Origin: Luteibacter sp. OK325
GTDB lineage: Bacteria; Pseudomonadota; Gammaproteobacteria; Xanthomonadales; Rhodanobacteraceae
Direction of reading: 5' to 3'
Assembly (NCBI RefSeq): GCF_003050935.1
Contig: NZ_QAOX01000003.1
Coordinates: 434,001 to 498,000 of the forward strand
DNA: 64,000 bases
The translations under genes and the position numbers were made by a program. This document shows, in pieces, positions 50,735 to 60,070 of the stretch. Numbering within the stretch: the stretch's first letter is position 1; each line of letters begins with the position of its first letter. The notes beneath the pieces are model-generated. The model had not been told where the DNA came from, did no database searches, and saw only the letters and a program-made list of their open reading frames with translations.

Positions 50735-52822
50735 GCGCGCATTCGCGTCGGTGACGGCGCGGGTAAAACCCTCGAACGGGATGTCGGTGATGCCGACCAG
50801 CCCGATATGGCTGTTCTCGCCGTCGAGGACGCGACCGGTGACCGGCTGATCGACGTACTGGAACCAATGCGTGCCGACGATGACGCCCGATGCCACGGCG
50901 GCATCGACGAAGCGCGCGTAGGCCTTGCCCCGCTCCTCCTCGCTGCCCACGGCGGCGACACCATTGCCGAAAGGCCCACGGTCCGCCGAGCCGAAGTGGA
51001 ACTCGGTAATCATCACGGGTTTGTCGAGCTTGCGGAACGCGGCCACGTCGAAGCCGTGCTCGGGAAGGTCGGTGTAGGTGTTGATGCTGGTCACGTCGGC
51101 ATAAGTGGCGCTCGCCTCTTCGGTCTCCGGCGTGCGCACGGCGAGCCGGCCGCCGAGGAAGAGGTGATGCGGATCGGCCTTCTTCAGCGTCTGCGCCACG
51201 CTGCGGAAATACTGTCCAGCGTAAAGCTTGAGGAAGGCGATGTAGTCCGCCGCGACGGCGGGATGCGCTTCGCTCGGATCGGGTGCCTTGAAGCCTTTCG
51301 CGGCGACCTGGTCCCAGGACGCCGCTTCGACGCCCCACGCTTTGGCGAACGCGCCCGCGTCACCGTGCGCTTTTTTCAGGTACGCGACGAAGGCCTGCTT
51401 CGCCGGGCTCTCCGGCCCTTGCGCGAGGCTGCCGACGGCGAGGGCCCAGCGCCCTTGCGGTCCCTGCCCTGCCCACGCCAGTTCGTTGTCAGCGAAGTAA
51501 CCGAGCAGCCAGGGATCGTCGCGAACGCCCTTCGTCGCCGCGGCGACAGCGGCTTCGGTCGCCTTGAGGAACCGGGGATCGAAGGGATCGGGCATGCGAC
51601 CCCAGTAGTCGTAGCCGGTGCTGACCGTGTTGAAGTCACCGTGGATAAGCATCGGCACGGTGTAGGCCATGCGGTGGTCGTTCGCGAAACCGGGGTCGCT
51701 CCAGTTACCCAGCGTGTTGAAGCGCCAGGCCTTCAGGCGATCGACGCTGCGCTTGCGCCACGCAGCTTCGGGGTTGTTGCCCAGCGTACGCGACACGTTG
51801 TTCGCGTAGACATCCCACCAGCGACCGTGGTTCATGCCGTTGTCGCGCTGTGAGCCCGCGTCGCTGCGGCTATCCGACGTCCCGCCGAATTTGCCGTTCG
51901 CCGCTGCCGGGTCGGCGAACATGAACTCACGGCCCTGCACATAGGTGCGGCCGTCGGTCATGTTCACGGCGTTCACGCCGAGCGAGAAGAAGGCGTGGCC
52001 TTCCGGCGTGACCAGCCACCAGCGATCGCCCTGCTTCTGGGTGTGGAACCAGCCGGTTGTTTGTAATGCGGGTAGGTCCGTGCGACCGCCGAACTTGTCG
52101 AGACCTTTGATGTTGGCTGCGGCCGGCAAGGCGTCCGCACGCTGCTTCAGCGCGGCGTCGCTGTCGATCTTCTCCGGCCATGTGCTTCGTGTGTACTGAC
52201 CGTAGCGATCGACGATAGCCGTATAGGCGTGACGCAGGTCGTCGTCGTTGGCCGTGGTATCGAGCTTGCCGAACAGCAGTGTCTGCGCAGCACCTGGCTG
52301 CGGCATCGACAGCGTCACCGAGGTGATGGCGCCGGCGTCGACGTTGCCTTCCACGGCGGTGGCAACCAGCCACTTTTCCTTGCCTTCGTCATACGGCATC
52401 GGCGGACCCACCTGCATGCCGAACGCGCGTGGCGAGGTCGGTTTCAGCGAAACGGACAGCGTCTGCGGCGGCCCCGGAGGAACGCCTACCGTACTCGTGG
52501 TGTGCTTGCCGTTCGAGGCGATGTCGACCATGAGCGTCACCGGCCAGGGCATGCCGTTCTGCACGCGCAGTCGCATCGCGCCATCCACCGGCCAGTTCCA
52601 GGTGCCCTGCTGCGGCGCGATCACCAGCGACGGCGCTGCCGAAGGCTGGAACGTCACCGCAACCATCTCACCCCCATCCGCCGCCTTGCGCACCGTCGGA
52701 TCCAGGGTCGCGCCCTTACCCGTCACACGCATCCCATCCGGATGAACCAGATCCACCGAAGCGGCCTGCACCGAAAAAACGGCGCCCGCCAGCAACCACG
52801 AAAAATGTAGGAGCCGATTCAT
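50717..52822 (-). CDS. Exported glycoside hydrolase, agarase-like (701 aa)
   Basis: After a signal peptide (HFSWLLAGAVFSVQA) and a ~200-residue beta domain comes a TIM-barrel with WFHTQKQGDRWWLVTPEGHA, FADNELAW (candidate acid/base Glu) and MITEFHFGSADRG (candidate nucleophile Glu), as in clan GH-A and beta-agarase-like enzymes. Substrate unknown. The only ATG in a suitable place lies inside a REP element (MNRLLHF = ATGAATCGGCTCCTACATTT); a TTG ten codons on is the alternative. Confidence 0.75.
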   Translation of the reverse strand: MNRLLHFSWLLAGAVFSVQAASVDLVHPDGMRVTGKGATLDPTVRKAADGGEMVAVTFQPSAAPSLVIAPQQGTWNWPVDGAMRLRVQNGMPWPVTLMVDIASNGKHTTSTVGVPPGPPQTLSVSLKPTSPRAFGMQVGPPMPYDEGKEKWLVATAVEGNVDAGAITSVTLSMPQPGAAQTLLFGKLDTTANDDDLRHAYTAIVDRYGQYTRSTWPEKIDSDAALKQRADALPAAANIKGLDKFGGRTDLPALQTTGWFHTQKQGDRWWLVTPEGHAFFSLGVNAVNMTDGRTYVQGREFMFADPAAANGKFGGTSDSRSDAGSQRDNGMNHGRWWDVYANNVSRTLGNNPEAAWRKRSVDRLKAWRFNTLGNWSDPGFANDHRMAYTVPMLIHGDFNTVSTGYDYWGRMPDPFDPRFLKATEAAVAAATKGVRDDPWLLGYFADNELAWAGQGPQGRWALAVGSLAQGPESPAKQAFVAYLKKAHGDAGAFAKAWGVEAASWDQVAAKGFKAPDPSEAHPAVAADYIAFLKLYAGQYFRSVAQTLKKADPHHLFLGGRLAVRTPETEEASATYADVTSINTYTDLPEHGFDVAAFRKLDKPVMITEFHFGSADRGPFGNGVAAVGSEEERGKAYARFVDAAVASGVIVGTHWFQYVDQPVTGRVLDGENSHIGLVGITDIPFEGFTRAVTDANARSGGGR

Positions 52823-52889
52823 CGGCGATGCTCCTGTGCGAGCCGATTCAGCGGCGATACTCCTGTGGGAGCCGCTTCAGCGGCGATGC
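52806..52889. repeat. REP cluster overlapping the glycosidase start
   Basis: Three forward units: ATTCAT type, a mixed unit (GATTCAGCGG, mismatched stem) and CTTCAG type. The first contains the start codon of the gene to its left. Confidence 0.85.
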
Positions 52890-52890
52890 T

Positions 52891-54219
52891 TTAAACCGGA
52901 CGCCCCAACTTCTTCCGCCACATGTAATACACCGGCACGCCAATCGCGATGATGACAAGGCTCATCCCCGCATCGCCCGGTTCCGTAATCGCCGTCGCGC
53001 CGATCACACACAACACCGTCACCGTAAACACCAACGGCAACACCGGATACCCCGGCACCAGGTACGGCGACGGCTCCGACTTCAATTTCTTGCGATACCA
53101 GAAGATCGTCGCGATCCCGAACGCATGCGACAACCACTCGCCCACGGTCGTGTAATTGAGCAGCGCATTGAAGCTGCCGGAAACAAGCAACACGATCGCC
53201 CAGCCACCCAGCGCGACCAGCGCAAACTGCGGCGCGCCCGTGCGCGGTTCGATTCGCGCGATCGGCTTGAAGAACATCCCGTCGGCGCTCATCACCTGCA
53301 ACACGCGTGCACCACCGGCAATGGCGATGCTGCAATAGCCGAACGTGGAGCACGCGATACCGATCGCGATGATGGTCGCGCCGGATTCACCGAACACGCG
53401 GCGCATGAGGTCTGCCGCGGGTGCGGTGCTGGCAGCCAGCCCGGCATGACCGAGGCCGGCCATGTAGGCGATATTCACCAGCACGTAGCAGACGACCACG
53501 CTGGCCATGCCCAGCCCAAGCGCACGCGGCAAGGTTCGCTGCGGATTGCGCACTTCACCGGCGAGGTCGTTGAGGTAGTGGAAGCCACCGTAGGCGAACA
53601 TGGCGGGAAGGAGCGCACCGATAATCGTGCCCGCCGGCACATCGTGTGTCGGATCGGCCGCGAAGGCGGCGCCGAGGTGACCCTTCGCAAGGAAGAGTCC
53701 GACCACGATCAGCAAGGCCACGGCGCCAAGCTTCAGCACGGTGAAGATGTTCTGCACCCAGGCACCGGCGCGGATACCGAACAGGTTCACCGCCACGATG
53801 AAGCTGATCGCACCCACGGCCAGCGGCTTCACCCACTCATGCGGCAGGCCCATCGCACGACAGGCGTAGTCGGCGAAGGTCGTCGCCACCGCGGCGACAC
53901 TGCCGGGGTAATTGATCAGCGCCATGGTCCAGCCGAACAGGAAGGCCGGCAACTGACCGAAGGCCTCGCGCAGGTACACGTAGGTGCCACCCGCCTGCGG
54001 CCGCCGCGCGCCGAGCTCGGCGTAACACAGCACTCCCGCCAGAGTGAGCAAGCCGCCGAGTGTCCAGAGCAGGATGACTTCCCCACCCGAACTGGTCAGC
54101 TGCGCGACGGTGGCGGGCGTGCGGAAAATACCCGCACCGATGACACCGCCGATGACGATCATCGCGGCATCCCAGATGCCCAGGCGACGGAGGTAGTGAG
54201 CAGGCTGAGAGGCAGACAT
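52891..54219 (-). CDS. APC-family amino-acid permease (442 aa)
   Basis: Twelve predicted membrane helices with the APC signature in helix 1, MIVIGGVIGAGIFRTPATVA, and PQAGGTYVYLREAFG next. It resembles basic/neutral amino-acid:cation transporters of the inner membrane; the substrate is not determinable. GGGG precedes the ATG at 54219. It is bracketed by REP clusters. Confidence 0.85.
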   Translation of the reverse strand: MSASQPAHYLRRLGIWDAAMIVIGGVIGAGIFRTPATVAQLTSSGGEVILLWTLGGLLTLAGVLCYAELGARRPQAGGTYVYLREAFGQLPAFLFGWTMALINYPGSVAAVATTFADYACRAMGLPHEWVKPLAVGAISFIVAVNLFGIRAGAWVQNIFTVLKLGAVALLIVVGLFLAKGHLGAAFAADPTHDVPAGTIIGALLPAMFAYGGFHYLNDLAGEVRNPQRTLPRALGLGMASVVVCYVLVNIAYMAGLGHAGLAASTAPAADLMRRVFGESGATIIAIGIACSTFGYCSIAIAGGARVLQVMSADGMFFKPIARIEPRTGAPQFALVALGGWAIVLLVSGSFNALLNYTTVGEWLSHAFGIATIFWYRKKLKSEPSPYLVPGYPVLPLVFTVTVLCVIGATAITEPGDAGMSLVIIAIGVPVYYMWRKKLGRPV

Positions 54220-54248
54220 CCCCGGACGATGCCATAAGAGCGACACTT

Positions 54249-54432
54249 TGTGGGAGCCGGCTATGCCGGCGATGCTTCCTGTGGGAGCCGGCTATGCCGG
54301 CGATGCTTCTTGTGGGAGCCGGCTATGCCGGCGATTCCTGCGGAGCGGTCTTTGGGAGGGTTGTCTCGAGCACCCATCGCCGCTGAAGCGGCTCCCACAA
54401 GAAGCTGCTGCCACAAGAGGCGGCTCCCACAA
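54249..54432. repeat. REP cluster beside the RAYT gene
   Basis: Three forward CCGGCTATGCCGG units, one inverted CTTCAG unit and two truncated heads (GAAGCTGCTGCCACAAG, GCGGCTCCCACAAG). It adjoins the 3' end of the RAYT gene, the typical location of the REPs a RAYT recognises. Confidence 0.88.
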
Positions 54433-54450
54433 GAAGCACTACAACCAGCG

Positions 54451-54909
54451 CTACAGCCAGGTGGCGTTCCAGTAGGGGTAGTCACCGATGCGTGTGACGA
54501 GGCCGGCTCGCAAAGGATTCGCGACGAGGTATCGCGCCGCAGCTTTGACGTCATCCTGCTTACGAAGCGCCCTGTCGTGGAACGACTTCTGCCAGACGGG
54601 TGACTTCCTCCCTGTCGACCGCTTGATCGAACTCGAGACCATCGCCTTGTATCGCGCGACGACACGCGAAAGATCGCCGTCGTGAAGTTCGATCAGGCCG
54701 TGCCAGTGATCGGGCATCAAGACCCAGGCAAGACAGGTAGCGTCTTTCCAGGTGGCGGCCGAATGGCAGATACGAGAGGCACGACGTGCCAGGGCCACGT
54801 CGCGGAAAAGCGGCGCGCGGTTCCAGGCGACGGTGGTGATGATGTAGATGCGCCCGGGTTCGGACACGCGACCGCGACGAAGGTCGCGCGAGTGAGGTGA
54901 CGTATTCAT
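54451..54909 (-). mobile_element. REP-associated tyrosine transposase, RAYT (152 aa)
   Basis: Single-domain Y1/HUH-type transposase related to IS200/IS605 TnpA. MPDHWHGLIEL is the HUH motif and RYLVANPLRAGLV holds the C-terminal helix. The catalytic tyrosine is probably in that RYL segment or in RIGDYPYWNATW. R-G-R-x-S-E-P-G-R-I-Y-I-I-T-T-V near the N-terminus is typical of RAYTs. These enzymes cut REP hairpins and are thought to have spread them. It appears intact and is the only one in the window. Confidence 0.85.
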
Positions 54910-54971
54910 CACCCCACCATGCCGCTCCACGATCAATCGCGATGCCGTCCGGCACCGCGGTTGTCGGTGGG

Positions 54972-56822
54972 TTACTTCTTCTTCGGAATATACAGATCCG
55001 TAATCGTGCCTTCGTACACCTCGGCAGCCATGCCGACGGATTCGCCGAGCGTGGGGTGCGGGTGGACGGTGCGGCCGATGTCGCCGGCTTCGGCGCCCAT
55101 TTCGATGGCGAGCGCGAGCTCGGAGATGAGATCGCCGGCGTGGACGCCAACGATGCCGGCACCGACGATGCGGTGGGTCTCTTCATCGAACAGCAGCTTG
55201 GTGAAGCCTTCGGTGCGGTCGATGCCGATGGCGCGGCCGGAGGCTGCCCAGGGGAATTTGCCGACGCCGATCTTCAGGCCCTTTTCCTTCGCCTCGCGCT
55301 CGGTCACACCGACCCAGGCGATTTCCGGATCGGTATAGGCCACCGACGGGATCACGCGTGCATCGAAGAAGCTCTTCTGGCCCGCTGCCGCTTCCGCGGC
55401 CACCTTGGCTTCGTGCGTGGCCTTGTGCGCCAGCATCGGCTGGCCGACGAGGTCGCCGATGGCGAAGATATTCTTCACATTGGTGCGCATCTGGCGATCG
55501 ACCGGAATGAAACCGCGATCGGTCACTTCCACGCCGGCCTTGTCCGCACCGACCTTGTTACCGTTCGGCGAGCGGCCGACGGAAACGAGCACGCGGTCGA
55601 ACACCCTGGTATCGGGAATGCTTTCGCCTTCGAAGCTGACTTCGATGCCTTTCTTGGTGGCCTTCGCCTCGACGACCTTGGTCTTGAGGTGGATGCCCTT
55701 GTAGCGCTTGGCGATACGCGCCTGCAGCGGCTTGACCAGGTCCAGATCGGCACCGGGCATGAGCTGGTCGGCGAGCTCGACCACCGTGACCTCGGAACCC
55801 AAACGGGCGTACACCGTGGCCATTTCCAGGCCGATGATGCCGCCGCCGACGACGAGCATCGTCTTCGGCACGTCGCGCAGTTCGAGCGCGCCGGTCGAGT
55901 CGATCACGCGCTCGTCGTCCCACGGGAACGACGGCAGCTTCACCGACTGCGAGCCTGCGGCGATGATGGCGTTCTCGAAACGGATGAGCTTGGTGCCTTC
56001 GGCCGTCTGGACTTCCATTTCGTTCGGCGAGATGAAGGTACCCACGCCGGTGACGGTACGCACCTTGCGGGCCTTCGCCATCTGGGCGAGACCACCGGTG
56101 AGCTTGCCGACGACCTTTTCCTTGAACGAGCGCAGCTTGTCCAGGTCGATGGTCGGCTTGCCGAAGGTGATGCCGTGCGCGGCGATGGCTTCGGCCTCGT
56201 CGATCACGGCGGCGGCGTGCAGCAGCGCCTTCGACGGGATGCAGCCGACGTTGAGGCAGACACCACCGAGGATGGCGTAACGCTCGACGAGGACGGTATC
56301 CAGGCCGATGTCGGCACCACGGAACGCGGCGGTGTAGCCGCCCGGACCGGAGCCGAGGACGACCAGCTGGCATTCGATGTCGGCCTTGCGACCGGAGTCG
56401 GCGGCAGCCTTGGGCGCAGCGGACGTCGCGACGGGAGCGGGAGCCGGGGCTTCCGATACCGTCGTGGACGGCGTCGCAGGTGCTGCGGCCGACGCAGCAG
56501 GCGCAGCAGCTGCGGCCGGCTTCGCAGCCGACTCACCGGCAGCCTTGTCCGCGGGCTTCTCAGCCGAAGCCGAACCACCCGCCTCAGCCTCGATCAGCGC
56601 AATAACGCTACCGTCATTGAGCGCATCGCCGATCTTGACCTTGATCTCGACGATCTTGCCGCCCTGCGAGGCCGGGATATCCATCGTGGCCTTGTCGGAT
56701 TCCAGCGTGACCAGGCTCTGGTCCTTGGCGACGATGTCGCCCACCTTCACCAGGATTTCGATGACCGGGACGTCGTGCGAACCGCCGAGGTCCGGGACTT
56801 TCAGTTCGATGGTATTAGCCAT
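54972..56822 (-). CDS. lpdA: Dihydrolipoyl dehydrogenase with N-terminal lipoyl domain (616 aa)
   Basis: E3 of the pyruvate dehydrogenase complex: reoxidises dihydrolipoamide with FAD and NAD. Residues 1-80 are a lipoyl domain ([10 protein letters not shown], lipoyl-Lys). An Ala/Pro-rich linker follows. GSGPGGYTAAFRGADIG binds FAD, GGVCLNVGCIPSK has the redox disulfide, VVGGGIIGLEMATVYARLG binds NAD and HPHPTLGESV has the active-site His. It lies 15 bases downstream of aceF. Confidence 0.93.
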   Translation of the reverse strand: MANTIELKVPDLGGSHDVPVIEILVKVGDIVAKDQSLVTLESDKATMDIPASQGGKIVEIKVKIGDALNDGSVIALIEAEAGGSASAEKPADKAAGESAAKPAAAAAPAASAAAPATPSTTVSEAPAPAPVATSAAPKAAADSGRKADIECQLVVLGSGPGGYTAAFRGADIGLDTVLVERYAILGGVCLNVGCIPSKALLHAAAVIDEAEAIAAHGITFGKPTIDLDKLRSFKEKVVGKLTGGLAQMAKARKVRTVTGVGTFISPNEMEVQTAEGTKLIRFENAIIAAGSQSVKLPSFPWDDERVIDSTGALELRDVPKTMLVVGGGIIGLEMATVYARLGSEVTVVELADQLMPGADLDLVKPLQARIAKRYKGIHLKTKVVEAKATKKGIEVSFEGESIPDTRVFDRVLVSVGRSPNGNKVGADKAGVEVTDRGFIPVDRQMRTNVKNIFAIGDLVGQPMLAHKATHEAKVAAEAAAGQKSFFDARVIPSVAYTDPEIAWVGVTEREAKEKGLKIGVGKFPWAASGRAIGIDRTEGFTKLLFDEETHRIVGAGIVGVHAGDLISELALAIEMGAEAGDIGRTVHPHPTLGESVGMAAEVYEGTITDLYIPKKK

Positions 56823-56837
56823 GTGCGTGAGTCCCCG

Positions 56838-58544
56838 TCAGAGCAGCAGGCGGCGGATATCGCCGAGCTGGTTGGCCAGGAACACGGCGAAGCGTGCGGC
56901 GAGCGCGCCGTCGATGACGCGATGGTCGTACGACAGCGACAACGGCAGGATCAGCCGCGGGGCGAATTCCTTGCCGTTCCAGACGGGCTTCATCGCGGCC
57001 TTGGAGACGCCGAGGATCGCCACTTCCGGTGCGTTGACGATCGGCGTGAACGCCGTGCCACCGATACCGCCGAGCGAGGAGATCGAGAAGCAGCCGCCCT
57101 GCATATCGGCAGCGGTGAGCTTCTTGTCGCGCGCCTTCTTCGAGATCTCGCTGAGTTCAGCGGCGAGCTCGAGCAGGCCCTTCTTGTCGGCGTCGCGGAT
57201 GACCGGGACGACGAGGCCGTCCGGCGTGTCCACGGCGATGCCGACGTTGAAGTACTTCTTCAGCGTGAGCGTCTCGCCCGACGCGTCGAGCGATGCGTTG
57301 AACTGCGGGAATTTCTTCAGTGCCGCAACGACAGCCTTGATCTGGAAGACCAGCGGGCTGACCTTGAGGTCTTTGTTCTCTTCGCCGAGCTTCTTGCGGA
57401 AGGCTTCCAGCTCGGTGATGTCCGCATCTTCGAACTGCGTGACGTGCGGGATCATCGCCCAGTTGCGGGCGAGGTTCGCGGCGGAGATCTTCGGGATGCG
57501 ACCGAGCGGCTTCTCTTCGACTTCGCCGAACTTGGAGAAGTCGATCTTCGGCCACGGCAGCAGCGTGAGGCCACTGCCACCGGCAACAGCGCCACCGGCA
57601 GAGGTCGGCACGCCAGCGGTCATCACCTGCTTCACGTAACCGGAGATGTCTTCACGCTGGATGCGGCCGCCACGGCCACTACCCTTGACCTGCGCCACGT
57701 CCACGCCGAGCTCGCGAGCGTATGCGCGCACGGTGGGGCTGGCGTAAGGCACGGAGCCCGGCATCACGACGCTGGCGTCGAACGACACCGGCGGCGTGCG
57801 CGGTGCGCCACCGACCGGCACGTCGGCAGCAGGCGTCGTCGCGGCTTCGCTCCTGGGTGCTTCCGCGGCGGGTGCGGCGGCGGACGCCTTCTCGGCAGCC
57901 GGCGCAGGCGGTGCCTCGGCAGCGGCATCGCCACCCTCGCCTTCCAGCACCGCGATCAGATCGCCGTCGTTGACCTCGTCACCGACCTTGACCTTGAGTT
58001 CCTTGATCACGCCGGCGGACGGCGCGGGGATATCCATCGTGGCCTTGTCGGACTCCAGCGTCATCAGGCTCTGGTCCTTGGTGACGGTGTCGCCGACCTT
58101 GACCATGAGTTCGATGATCGGCACCGGCTTGCCACCGATGTCGGGCACGGTGACGTTGACCGGGCCGGAGGACTTCGACGCGGACCGCGCCTTGGCGGCG
58201 GCCGGAGCCGGAGCCGGTGCCGGAGCGGCGGCCTTGGGTGCGTCGGCCTTGGCAGCCTCAGCCTTGGGCGCTTCGGCCTTCGGTGCGGCGGCGGCCGGAG
58301 CGTCGCTGTCGGCTTCGACCAGCGCGATCACGTGGCCTTCGTCGACTTCGTCGCCAACCTTGACCTTCAATTCCTTGATCACGCCAGCGAACGGCGCCGG
58401 CACTTCCATCGTGGCTTTGTCGGACTCGAGCGTCACCAGACTCTGGTCTTTCTCGACGCGATCGCCGACCTTGACCATGATTTCGATGACGGGGACCGCG
58501 CTGCCACCGATATCGGGGACACGGGCTTCTTTGACGTCGGCCAT
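56838..58544 (-). CDS. aceF: Dihydrolipoamide acetyltransferase, E2 of pyruvate dehydrogenase (568 aa)
   Basis: Two lipoyl domains ([10 protein letters not shown] and [10 protein letters not shown]), each followed by an Ala/Pro linker, then the peripheral-subunit-binding domain ([20 protein letters not shown]) and the catalytic domain ending [16 protein letters not shown] with the active-site His/Asp. It transfers acetyl to CoA. AGGAG precedes the start. aceE is not adjacent and must be elsewhere. The lipoyl domains need LipA/LipB, encoded ~4-5 kb upstream. Confidence 0.93.
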   Translation of the reverse strand: MADVKEARVPDIGGSAVPVIEIMVKVGDRVEKDQSLVTLESDKATMEVPAPFAGVIKELKVKVGDEVDEGHVIALVEADSDAPAAAAPKAEAPKAEAAKADAPKAAAPAPAPAPAAAKARSASKSSGPVNVTVPDIGGKPVPIIELMVKVGDTVTKDQSLMTLESDKATMDIPAPSAGVIKELKVKVGDEVNDGDLIAVLEGEGGDAAAEAPPAPAAEKASAAAPAAEAPRSEAATTPAADVPVGGAPRTPPVSFDASVVMPGSVPYASPTVRAYARELGVDVAQVKGSGRGGRIQREDISGYVKQVMTAGVPTSAGGAVAGGSGLTLLPWPKIDFSKFGEVEEKPLGRIPKISAANLARNWAMIPHVTQFEDADITELEAFRKKLGEENKDLKVSPLVFQIKAVVAALKKFPQFNASLDASGETLTLKKYFNVGIAVDTPDGLVVPVIRDADKKGLLELAAELSEISKKARDKKLTAADMQGGCFSISSLGGIGGTAFTPIVNAPEVAILGVSKAAMKPVWNGKEFAPRLILPLSLSYDHRVIDGALAARFAVFLANQLGDIRRLLL

Positions 58545-58718
58545 AGGAACTCCTGGAGCAGGCGTCGGCGGGCGGCAAACCCACCGGCGGGGGAAGGACG
58601 GGCGCCGCTGTACGGCGCAACCGGTCGATTGTAATCCCTTGGGCGACGTTTCCCACGATTCAAACGATTGTTTGGCTGTATTTCAGCTAGAACCAATGTG
58701 CTAACCGACGCCGCCCCC

Positions 58719-58898
58719 TGTGGGAGCCGGCTATGCCGGCGATGTGGGAGCCGGCTATGCCGGCGATGTGGGAGCCGATTCATCGGCGATCCCGCGGCAG
58801 CGGGCCAGGTTCCCGCAAGCGCCCTATCGCCGCTGAAGCGGCTCCCACAGGGGGAAGGTTGTCTCGCGGCCTTATCGCCGCTGAAGCGGCTCCCACAC
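58719..58898. repeat. REP cluster upstream of mscS 3' end
   Basis: Two CCGGCTATGCCGG units, one ATTCAT unit, a CCCGCGGCAGCGGG spacer and two inverted CTTCAG units. Together with the aceF leader it fills the gap 58545-58917. Confidence 0.88.
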
Positions 58899-58917
58899 GG
58901 AGCGCACCTCCCGAGGG

Positions 58918-59766
58918 TTATTCCGCTTTCGGCTCTGCCGCCGGGCTTTGCACCAGCCGGATTTCGCTCTGCGGGTACGGAATCGTGATGCCGGCCTCGT
59001 CGAAGCGCTCCTTGATGCTGCGGATCAGCATGGTCTGGGTTTCCCACAGGTCGCCGGTCTGGGTCCAGCCGCGGATGACGAGGTTCACGCTGGAATCGCC
59101 GAGGGCTTCGGTCCACACACCCGGCACCGGGTCCTTGAGGATGCGCTCGTCGGCGGCGAAGAGATCACGCACGGTCTGCATGGCCTTGCCGATGTCGTCG
59201 TTGTAGCCGATGCCGACCTTGATCTCGAAACGGCGCGTGCCGCGGACGTTGAAGTTGATGATCGCCTCACCACCGACCTTGGCGTTCGGCAGCACGGCCT
59301 GGCGGTTGTCAGGCGTGATCAGGTAGGTGTGCATGAGGTTGATGCTCTGCACGTCGCCTTCGACACCACCGATGGTGACGTGGTCACCCACGCGGAACGG
59401 ACGAAACAGGATCAGCAACACGCCCCAGGCGAGATTGGATAGCGAGCTGTTGAGGGCCAGGCCGATGGCCAGGCCGGCAGCACCGATCGCGGCGATGAAC
59501 GAGGCGGTGGGAATGCCCGCCATGCCGAGCACCTGGATCACCAGCAATGCGATAAGAATGCCGTAGATGATATTGCGCAGGAACATCGCCAGCGTGACGT
59601 CGACACGGGCGCGCTCGAGCGCGCGACGACCGAGGTTGGCGAGCCGCGCGGATATCCAGAAGCCGATGAGCAGCAGCAGCGCGGCGAGGCCGATGCGGAT
59701 GGAATACGTGACGATCAGCGCGCGCATGGCGGCGTCGATGCCGAGGTGGTTCAGAAAATCATTCAT
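58918..59766 (-). CDS. mscS: Small-conductance mechanosensitive channel (282 aa)
   Basis: Three membrane helices; the pore helix TM3 (GLAIGLALNSSLSNLAWGVL) and the following beta domain (RPFRVGDHVTIGGVEGDVQS) are diagnostic of MscS. It opens under membrane tension to release solutes in hypo-osmotic shock. GGAGG precedes the ATG. Usual length. Flanked by REP clusters, transcribed alone. Confidence 0.92.
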   Translation of the reverse strand: MNDFLNHLGIDAAMRALIVTYSIRIGLAALLLLIGFWISARLANLGRRALERARVDVTLAMFLRNIIYGILIALLVIQVLGMAGIPTASFIAAIGAAGLAIGLALNSSLSNLAWGVLLILFRPFRVGDHVTIGGVEGDVQSINLMHTYLITPDNRQAVLPNAKVGGEAIINFNVRGTRRFEIKVGIGYNDDIGKAMQTVRDLFAADERILKDPVPGVWTEALGDSSVNLVIRGWTQTGDLWETQTMLIRSIKERFDEAGITIPYPQSEIRLVQSPAAEPKAE

Positions 59767-59815
59767 GGTGCCTCCTGCCTTTTTTATTCGGGAACGAGGC
59801 TAGCAGGGATCGCTT

Positions 59816-59990
59816 TGTGTGGGAGCCGCTTCAGCGGCGATTCCTCTTGTGGGAGCCGGCTCAGCGGCGATTCCTTTGTGGGAGCCGCTTCAGCGGCGAT
59901 GTGGGATCGCGGCGACGTTGCCCGCTGCCGCGGGATCGCCGATGAATCGGCTCCTACAAAAAAAGCTTCGCCGCTGAAGCGGCTCCCACA
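59816..59990. repeat. REP cluster upstream of mscS
   Basis: Three forward units (one with mismatched stem CCGGCTCAGCGG), then CCCGCTGCCGCGGG and inverted ATTCAT and CTTCAG units. Confidence 0.88.
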
Positions 59991-60039
59991 GAAAACCTGC
60001 ACAGAAAACCTGCACAGAAAGCATGCACAGAAAGCATGC
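59988..60039 (+). repeat. 13-base tandem repeat, four copies
   Basis: ACAGAAAACCTGC twice, then ACAGAAAGCATGC twice, in exact register. It begins in the CCCACA end of the neighbouring REP and ends at the terminator. Confidence 0.85.
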
Positions 60040-60040
60040 A

Positions 60041-60069
60041 AAAAAAAGCCCGCCAGTGGCGGGCTTTTT
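60041..60069. terminator. Bidirectional rho-independent terminator
   Basis: AAAAGCCCGCC - AGT - GGCGGGCTTTT with an A-run on the left and a T-run on the right. It sits one base past the prc stop and would end prc transcription (minus), and any read-through from the plus side. Confidence 0.85.
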
Positions 60070-60070
60070 G

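Noticed and set aside
54897-58634. Very long plus-strand open frame (1,245 codons) opposite lpdA and aceF
   Set aside because: It is the antisense of two well-recognised genes. Its His/Asp/Gly-rich composition is what high-GC codon use on the other strand produces, and no domain is recognisable.
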